A stretch of DNA of 64,000 bases from Maniola hyperantus (lineage: Eukaryota > Arthropoda > Insecta > Lepidoptera > Nymphalidae): positions 6,755,465-6,819,464 of the forward strand of contig NC_048541.1 in NCBI RefSeq assembly GCF_902806685.2. Reading direction: 5' to 3'. Made by a program: the position numbers and the translations under genes. Below are positions 55,843 to 64,000 of this stretch, one piece after another; within the stretch, counting starts at the first letter, position 1; the number at the start of each line of letters is the position of its first letter. Below the pieces are notes generated by a model. The model had not been told where the DNA came from, did not search any database, and saw only the letters and a program-made list of their open reading frames with translations.

Positions 55843-56107
55843 TATATATGTATGTACCTATAACCAGAACGCTATTAAAAACTTCGCGTTATTGTTATAA
55901 TATCTAAACAGAATCCAATACCAATAACTATTTGCCTAATTTTGTAGTTTTAGTGATTTAGTATTTTTCAAACCCGCAATGTATAGCGTGCAAAACTCGG
56001 GTCATTGACTTCAATTGACCTACTTACGCAAAGTTCGTTGACGTCTAGCGTCAGTCAGATGTTTTATTTGCAATATATCGTGAACTTTTACAAAACAGGA
56101 TGTTTTT

Positions 56108-56400
56108 TTATATTTTTCGAGGTCGGGGTTCGGAGTTCGGGGGTTCGATCCCGGGCACGCACCTCTAACTTTTCGAAGTTATGCGCGTTTTAAGTAATTA
56201 AATATCACTTGCTTTAACGGTAAAGGAAAACATCGTGAGGAAACCTGCATACCTGAGAGTTCTCCATAATGTTCTCAAAGGTGTGTGAAGTCTACCAATC
56301 CGGCCAGCGTGGTAGACTATGGCCAAACCCTTCTCACTCTGAGAGGAGACCCATGCTCTGCAGTGAGCCAGCGATGGGTTGATCACGATGATGATGATTG
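56108..56400 (+). mobile_element. Family E SINE, + strand, long copy
   Basis: The B-box GGGGGTTCGATCCCGGGCAC, the body CATCGTGAGGAAACCTGC and the tail GATCACGATGATGATGATTG are all present. The tRNA-like 5' part is shortened. Confidence 0.7.
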
Positions 56401-57763
56401 TAAGTTTGTAGGTATTATATACCTATAAAATAAAACTAAGTAGAAGTACAGTCGATGCCTCCCAGTTCCTACCAAAATGTGGAAATAGGTATATCTGTAA
56501 AAAAATAGCTGAAATTTCGCATTCAAACGTAATGGATGAAACCGGACTCTGTCCAGAAAAACTTGCATGGATGGCGAACATAGATTCAGGCTAAGCTACT
56601 CGTTCCCGTCACAAGCTTGCGAAGTAGTTTACACCTATTAGGATAATTTATAGCCGTTTAATATCGACCGAACCCACAGAGATTTGATTATTATTAATGT
56701 TTTATTTTTTGTACCGAGACGCCACGATCGCGTGTCGCGTGCGTCTGATGTCTTTTTTTGGATACAAGTTTCGGGGGTGAACAGCAAAAAATACCATAAC
56801 TGGCCACTGACTACCGGAATATAATTTTGATAATTTCATAAAATTATACGGTCTATCATTTAATAATCGGCAGGTAGATGTGGTTCTGTATTATGATCGT
56901 CGCAGGACTTTGAATATGGAATTCTTTGTATAGGTACCTATTTACTTATGTATGTTTAACGACAGTGTGTACCTTACATTTTATACTATATTCAAGTATG
57001 CACTGGATTCATAATATTTTTATATAAGTAGGTACCTAAGTATTTTAAAATCGAATAGTTCAAGCAGTCGATTATTTGTAATTATTATAGTACCGAGTAT
57101 GCACTTAAAAATATGATTTGCATAGGGTTGATACAAAGAAGAACTAAGTAGGTACCTACTCACTAAAGTTTATTTACAGGGTGCGCAAATCAAGTAGGTA
57201 ATCTAATCTGAAGTTGCAACATGGTGGTTTGCGCAGGTCATAGACTAAGGAAAATACACAAGTCTGGCTGAGATTTGTTTTTACAATGCAAATTCATATT
57301 TACGCCTCTTGTTCAGATTGGACTATTTTGTTTTTTGCAATCGTGCATTGTGGTCGGTGTCGGAGTGAATGCTTGGTGGCTTGCTCTTCCTGCATGTAGC
57401 AGTAGGAGTTCGAGCGGTGCAAATCGCATCTGTTTTGGCGAATTATAGCAAGTTAAGTTTATTGTTCCTTCGAAATCACCTATCCATTTACTGAGTTGGG
57501 TTTTGCCCATTTGTCAGCCCTAACTGAGCGGCAAGCGGGCATGGACATGGTAAAGAAATTGCGCGGTCGCGCGCGCCTCGTCTCCACCGCGAAACTTGAC
57601 TCCAGGTCGAACCCGTTCGAATTATAACTTCATTTTACATATATCGAATGGTAATTGACAGTTAACGCGCAAACATACAAAACGCTCAGTGAACTGAAAG
57701 TCGGTCAAAAAGGTCCTTTAAGACCAAACACGACGTCACTTGTTGACGATGTATCTGCCTTTT
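56401..57763. other. Intergenic sequence without recognised genes
   Basis: A GC-richer patch at about 57515-57630 contains a short frame starting ATGGACATGGTAAAG that I do not recognise. A 65-codon minus-strand frame at 57313-57510 has no domain. Confidence 0.35.
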
Positions 57764-57830
57764 GGTACCTTCAAGTCAAGAGTGAATAGGCATCTTCTAG
57801 GCAAGCGAAATCTACGACAGTTAAGCTAAA
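57764..57830 (+). pseudogene. LINE C-terminal fragment
   Basis: TTCAAGTCAAGAGTGAATAG and CATCTTCTAGGCAAGCG encode RVNRHLLGKR, also found at the end of the LINE remnant at 62985-63330. Only this tail is preserved. Confidence 0.5.
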
Positions 57831-58252
57831 TAAAACTGTTTAAAATTAATTATTGTCTTGAATGATGGAATCCTGTATGCTCACGTGATCGCGTTACGCG
57901 GCGCCCGCGATGTGCCCAGCGCCCAGTAGCTATGCCCAAGTCTCGTTTTTTGTCCCTTTTCTGACAGATTGAATTAAAATAAACGCTTCGATAAGGCGTC
58001 CTACAATATTATCATCCCGGTATTTTGTTTCTTGAGCGTGTGACGTGCAATGGGAACTCGGTAGGTGGGAGCCAAAGTTTTTTGATATGCTCTATTTTTT
58101 GTAATAATTCCAGTAAAGATCTTTGATTGCCCTCATTTCTGATGTCTTAGTATATTTTTTTACGTTGTGTTTATTAATGAGAATCACGACCACGAGATGT
58201 TTTAAAGCACGCTACATGACCGTAGGCTAACTAGGAAGTTAAATGGTTAGGA

Positions 58253-58706
58253 AAAACCCGGCCAAGTGCGAGTCAGACTCGAGCAGCTAAGGTGCCGTAG
58301 GTACCTACTAGGTACAGTCGTATTTTTTCGCCATTTTGCACGAAAAATCAAAAACTATTATGTATAAAAATAAATAAAAATCTGTTTTAAATTGTAGAGG
58401 TAAAGCCCTTTCATATGACACCCCACTTGGTATACCTATTAATCTTACTTTGAAACTAGAAAATACTAATTATTTGTTCATGAATCCATTTTTTTTTTGT
58501 GATTGTAGCCTCAAATTCACGGTTTTCGGATTTGTCTCTTACGTGTGCTATAAGACTTACCTATACCTGCCAAATTTCATGATTCTAGGTCAACGGAAAG
58601 TAGGTAGGTACCCTTCAGGTTTCTAGACAGACACGACAGACAGACAACAAAGTCATACCTACTATAAGAGTTCCTTTTTTCTTTTGAGGTACGGAACCCT
58701 AAAAAC
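58253..58706 (+). repeat. Interspersed repeat family C, + strand
   Basis: It runs from CCCGGCCAAGTGCGAGTCAG through AATAAATAAAAATCTGTTTT to GAGGTACGGAACCCTAAAAA. Confidence 0.65.
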
Positions 58707-61149
58707 CAAGATTTTCCAATAAATTTATTTAAACCACTTTTGTTTTATTGATATACTTAACATACAATTTTTTAAACTAATTGTTAACAAAATTAGTGAC
58801 GCAGAAAGCTACTGAATTTAACCAAAAAAGTCCAACTTTTTATAGGGACCGTTACGCATTGCCAGATGTCTATTTTTCACTTCGATACATCCATTAATAG
58901 ACAGGTACGTATGTAATTCTTTTACTAATAGTGACAAGTGGTTTGCACATGGAACAAAACCTTCAAAACAATACCAACAAATAATTATTGGCTGTAGATA
59001 TCTGTTTATAGTTGATACCAGCCATTTGAACCTAAGAAGAGTCTGTGAGTGTGTGTTGTAGTGAGATCTCTACAAGTTAATTAGAATCATACAGGTAGAA
59101 ATAATTTTGTATGGACCTGTGGTATGGACTAACAAACTTTATGAATATTTAAGTAGCAGTTAGGTAAGTGCCAGTTATTTTAAGTACAGTAAAACACATA
59201 AATTGCTATTACTTATTTACCCAAGTAATAGGACTCCATGATTAATTCCAGCTTATAAGAAGTAGACGTACCTTTAACAAAGTGAAGTCATGACAATCAA
59301 AATCTTTAATTGGTGCTATCCAAATCTGGTTTGATGTAAGTTAAGATAGACTTTTTGAGGGCATAGAGTTTGCAATTATCATGAAAAGTAAAGCAGACTC
59401 ACATGAAAAATATTAAAACAAAAGAATTCTCATCTTAATCGCGCCGAATACTCAAGCGGAGGCAGAGCGATATCCACCTTATCAAGTTACCTAGGCTACT
59501 GGGCATGCTACTGTTTTACCACTAAAAGACCTAACTCGACCACGCCTTGTTAGAAAATAGCAATAATTGCAAACACAATAAGGTCCAAAGTTTCATGGCC
59601 CTGGTAGATCCCTTAAAACAAAGTTCTACAAAATAATAATAGTCGCTTCGATGATTTTATGGAAACATGATATGACGTTGGCCACTCACAAAAAGTATAA
59701 AGCAAAACCCGACCGAAATTGTTTTAATCGTCGGAAGCCACACGGTACTTGGGATTTTTTTGTAACTATAAAATGACAATTACTACGTTACGCAATAATC
59801 ATAAGATGACCTTTGCAACCATCGCTAATAGGTAATGAGAATAGGTACGGTACCGATTTTTCAATAAGTACTTTTTCAATTTAACCAGCCATTCAACCAG
59901 CAATTTAATATTTCATACCTTAAGATCCGTTAGTACCTACCTACCGTTACAATTAGCATCATAGCAGATTAGCAAAAATAGATCTTTATGGTCTTGACTC
60001 ATAGGTCAAACTCTCTTTTATAAACTTCACCGCGAAAAACATAAAGTTGCCTATGAGAGATAGTACTGTTAGTAGCAATAATAGGTCGCATACCCATAAC
60101 ATGTTATTTATTTAACTTTACTTTCTTTTTATTGTAATGTCGAGAAAGACGTTAAATCGCTTAAAATCTCGCCGATGACCACTTAGGACAGAAAATCCTG
60201 GCACTAACGTACTTAAGTACAATGAGCAGAGTTACAATAGGAGGCATGATCCCAAATGAAAAATGACAAGGGTAAGAGAAAAAAGATGAAGATTACACAT
60301 GTTTTTGTTGTACAGCCCAGGTATAACTTCTTACTAAATACAAAAGTATACTTTCAAATATTAAATCGCACTTCATTCACGAATAGGAAATATGTACAAT
60401 GATACACGAATATTTAAATAAATATACTATACTATAGGTAACTAACATTGAGATATTTCGTGTCGAACGGGCGGTGCGTCTCAAACCGAACAAAGTCGTG
60501 GTCGAAAGCATTGACATGATTCAAAGAGACAGCATACGATTTGTTTAAACTAACGCGACTATACCGGAGTCAGCTACCGATGGTTCGCTGGCTACCTACC
60601 GCGGTTATCAGGAAAAAACATCGAAAAAACTCATAGCTCTGTCTTAACGCACCCGAATTCCTTCGAGTCAAATTCGTGAGTGTAATCGCATGTAACAATT
60701 TATTCTATTTGGCGCGAGGGATTTTCTATCTATTGTTGTGGTCCAATCGGTTACTGAAGTGTTACACATCTCACGTGACATTTGGATTTGTACGATGGTA
60801 AATTTTCGTTGAACCGTACCTAGTACCAGCACACCTTTAAAAACATACTTTCACCAACATCGAGTGACGTTTAACCGAGGGATCAATTGGACGAAATGAC
60901 AGTTTTTGTATTGAAAACCTGCCAAAATATCTTACGCTTGGATTTAAGTTATTTTACGTGAGTAAAATCGGCCTTTAGTATAACGTGCTAGAAGAGATTT
61001 TCCTTTAGTTAGACTTTAAATATCTTATCTATGGTAAGACTGTAAGTGCTCCTACAAGGCTCCTATGTTTTGTAGGATTGAACAACTTCGCTTTGATTTT
61101 TTCGCAAGATGTCGCATAAATTAGGGTATAGAATTCGCTGAACAGGAGA
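58707..61149. other. Intergenic sequence without recognised genes
   Basis: No exon, repeat family or RNA gene was recognised. A moderately GC-richer stretch at about 60450-60680 could be regulatory or a first exon of a neighbouring gene, but nothing specific supports this. Confidence 0.3.
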
Positions 61150-61580
61150 AAAAACCGGCCGTGTGCGAGTTGGTATCACACACCGAGGATTCCTTGGAAA
61201 GATACGTTGTATTGTTGCTTAAATTGCAATCCAACTGCAAATGTAATTTTGTAATGGCAAAAAGCGATATAATTTCAAGGTGAAGATTCTCAGATTTTTT
61301 CCTTTAGTTGTGCTTATAGACCTTGCTTCTTGTCTTAGGTTTTGACTTTTTGCGAGTGTCAATTTGTACAGCTACCTTACATAATTACATTTTTTAATTG
61401 CGTTAACATAGAAGCTTATTTTTTTACAGATCGAAGCCACCGTAGACCTCAGTATTTGATATTAATTACAGATTGATTCGGGCGTTCCTGAGAACAAAAA
61501 CTTGACAGACACACAGACACGGAAAACGAAGTAATTCTGTAAGAGTTCCTTTTGTCCTTTTGTGTGACTGAACCCTATAA
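61150..61580 (+). repeat. Interspersed repeat family C, decayed
   Basis: It retains AACCGGCCGTGTGCGAGTTG, AGACACACAGACACGGA and CCTTTTGTGTGACTGAACCC. The inside is largely diverged. Confidence 0.45.
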
Positions 61581-62532
61581 AGGATTTGGATAAGTGGCTT
61601 ATTTATCATTGACTCATACATACAAGATAACAGCTCTAAGCTTTACGTAGTTTTGCATGTCTGATATTTAAGGTTCAAAGTAATCAGCTGTTGGGGAGTC
61701 TACCTGCATGCTACCTGCAAAAGATTTGCAGTTTTCACAGACCTATAATTACAATAATAATAATAATTAATATATTATTATTTGACTAAACAAAATATGT
61801 AGATCATAATATAGATATGATTACTTTATTTAAGTTTTCTTTTAAGTTAAGTTTTTCTTTCCTTTTTGTTCGGATAACCAATTTGGTGATTTTTTAATCA
61901 AAATAATGATTAGCATTATTTCTTAAATTCCCATCTAGGCACATATTACTAATAATATTATTACCTATAAAGATTTGAAGTTTGTAAATTTGGATTTGGG
62001 GAGTGATGCCCTGAACGAATGATCTGATTCTGAAAATTCATTAGCTGATATATAGAGTCCTATAAGATATAAATTATACTACAAGGTAGGTACAGTCAAA
62101 GGACAGAACTCGTTTAGCACCTTAATGATCTAATTCACTTGCACTGCACGGTACGGTTGTGCGCACATCTCAGTGTTTGTGTGGCGTGTTTACAGAAAAT
62201 AGTCGTAAGTGCGACTGATGATTTGTGATCATTTGTGATCTATAGTTTTGCGGAATTGCTACTCGAATTCTGAGGTAGACCGTAGGTACGGTAGGTAAAT
62301 AGGTACCTACTTGCTATTCATTTGATACTACGTGTAATTAGGTAGGTAAATACTTATCTTAAAAGTTAGTTAGCTGTAGCAAAACTTATACATAATGAAT
62401 TAATGTGCCTATTGCTAACTACCAATTTCCCCAGCAGCCCGAGCACGATGTGTGACACAATATTACTTATCTTCTGCGAAACTTTTTCGATAAAAAGGCC
62501 GAAACCCGCGAGAAAGCGTTTTCACACTGAAT

Positions 62533-62835
62533 GTGCTTGAACTGCTATACTTAGTATGTACTAAAATTAACAATATGGTATCACCATTTATATTAACATG
62601 TTTTATGTTTACGACAAAGGTTTTTTGTTGTCACATGCCACGTGACGTTCTTAAAAAGGTGCGGTTATATTTTGCGGTTTCTGAAATTTCGCAAAACATG
62701 CCATTCGTTTTTCGACAATTTAGTGTCAATCCCATCTATAAAGCCTTTGTTCCAATATCACCTGCTGTTCGCACAAAAACCAAAATTCTTTCTTTTCATC
62801 TGTTAACGAGGTATAGAAAGTTTAAGAAAAGTTAA
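62533..62835 (+). other. Open frame of 100 codons, unrecognised
   Basis: The peptide is rich in Phe, Val and Lys, with a hydrophobic start. No family, splice context or promoter supports it as a gene. It is the longest open frame between 49 and 62.9 kb, but chance is likely in this composition. Confidence 0.15.
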
Positions 62836-62984
62836 TCATTCATATCCAGTCATACAAAATACAAAGTAGGTATAAAGTTGAATTCTACATAATTGTATTT
62901 TTTAAAACATAAATCCACGCAGGTGAAATTATAATAATACAAACAAACTAATTGCTTAGAAGGTAGGTAGGAACTAGCGGCTCT

Positions 62985-63330
62985 AGATGCCGTTGATCGT
63001 CAAGCTAGGAAAGTCATAGGCGAAGAAGTTGAGGAGACTCTATTGGCAAAACTTCAGTCTTGATCACCGCCGTATGGTTGCCTGCTTATTGGTGTTTTAT
63101 AGGATATATTTCGGAATGTGCTCAGGGGCTTTTCGATCTTGATCTCGATAAACTTTTACCATCGTACCGCAGGCCGCAAGACAACGCGTCGACATTCCAC
63201 CTACGTTTTGCGTCACCATTCACACGCATAGCCTATGGTTTGGAATACACTTCCGTGATCTGTGCATGGCAATTTCAATTCAGGCAAAGAGTGAATAGGC
63301 ATCTTCTAGGCAAACGCGTCCCTTCGTAGA
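62985..63330 (+). pseudogene. LINE ORF2 C-terminal remnant, frameshifted
   Basis: Translated pieces in more than one frame read ALDAVDRQARKVIGEE, then RRMVACLLVFYRIYFGMCS, and end RVNRHLLGKRVPS before a stop. This order is typical of the C-terminus of insect LINE reverse transcriptases. At least one frameshift and a stop near 63060 break it. Confidence 0.65.
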
Positions 63331-64000
63331 CTTGAAAATCGTATTTACTTTAAATGGAAAAAAATTTATAAGGGATAAGGTACCTAATTAGTAACGAATA
63401 ATATATTGATTGCACCCATATATAAATCATGTCGAATGACACCGAAATGAGGGTCTCTCCATCAAACGACAGAGTACCTACTCTCTAGAATTGACTGTCG
63501 ATTTATATCGGCCGTAAAGTCGTCACATCTTATCTAAAATACCACACAATTAACAAGTTTGTAGATATTTAGAAGATCTGGTCTATCAAGGGTCTATCAA
63601 ATGACTTTTAAGATATCTTTATACATTGATACAGGTACTTTAAAGCAATTAAAATGTATCAATGAATAATTTTCTCTTAGATTCAGATGTGGCAAATTTT
63701 GATTACAATAGTAGCAAGTGGATAAAGACAGAAAATAGACAATGAAAAAAGCCGAATTTTTTGAAATTGCCGCACGACCGGCAATAAATTAGAGGATTTT
63801 AATACCTAATTTTTAAAATAAGTAGCTGGAGCCACTGTATTTAATATTTAAACTGTTGTCTGTTACCTAACACAAATCAACCTTAGAAACGTTATTTGTT
63901 TGATTTGTATTGAAAACTCTGCAGACTTGGTGAAACTATGATTTAACTAAGAAAGGGTTGCATCAAAATCGGCGCCCGCGCACCTGCAACCGATTGTTAT
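63331..64000. other. Intergenic sequence without recognised features
   Basis: No exon, repeat family or RNA gene was recognised. Confidence 0.35.

Noticed and set aside
57540..57630. Short frame starting ATGGACATGGTAAAG in a GC-rich patch
   Set aside because: Only 28 codons, with no family recognised and no splice site or promoter to support it.

Overview
The window looks like AT-rich nuclear DNA from a moth or butterfly (Lepidoptera). The evidence is GT-AG introns, many TAGGTA-type short motifs, an LTR element with 93-bp LTRs like the silkworm mag lineage, Helitron-like repeats with TC...CTAG ends, and several tRNA-derived SINE families. None of this was checked against a database. The species is not identified.

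One cellular gene dominates. On the + strand, 12 coding exons between 2391 and 48313 encode a PPEF/RdgC-type serine/threonine protein phosphatase: a calcium-regulated phosphatase with EF-hands, the family that in Drosophila dephosphorylates rhodopsin. The exons join in frame into 582 residues holding all the metal-site motifs of the PPP fold and three C-terminal EF-hand loops. The N-terminal exons, expected to carry the calmodulin-binding IQ motif, lie upstream of the window.

The most interesting feature is the 3' end of this gene. The TGA stop at 48311 is followed by C and then by 108 more open codons in the same frame. A GC-rich stem-loop starts 9 nt after the stop. After a TAA at 48638 the same frame stays open for another 56 codons. 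This is the layout of programmed stop-codon readthrough, although recent loss of an ancestral C-terminal tail remains possible.

The introns are mostly mobile DNA. At 7214-8114 a truncated LINE sits inside a Helitron-like repeat. At 21806-23737 a 1.9-kb element has terminal inverted repeats and a perfect 8-bp target duplication, and carries a split THAP zinc-finger domain on the minus strand, which together suggest a P-superfamily transposon. At 39100-43545 there is a complete Ty3/gypsy mag-like retrotransposon with identical LTRs, a 5-bp target duplication and one intact 1404-codon gag-pol frame. Around these lie short inverted-repeat elements, SINEs and Helitron-like copies, often nested or joined end to end.

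From 48.8 to 64 kb no cellular gene could be recognised. This part holds repeats, a 43-bp palindrome, a nearly perfect 130-bp-arm hairpin at 54460-54789, and LINE remnants at 57.8 and 63 kb.
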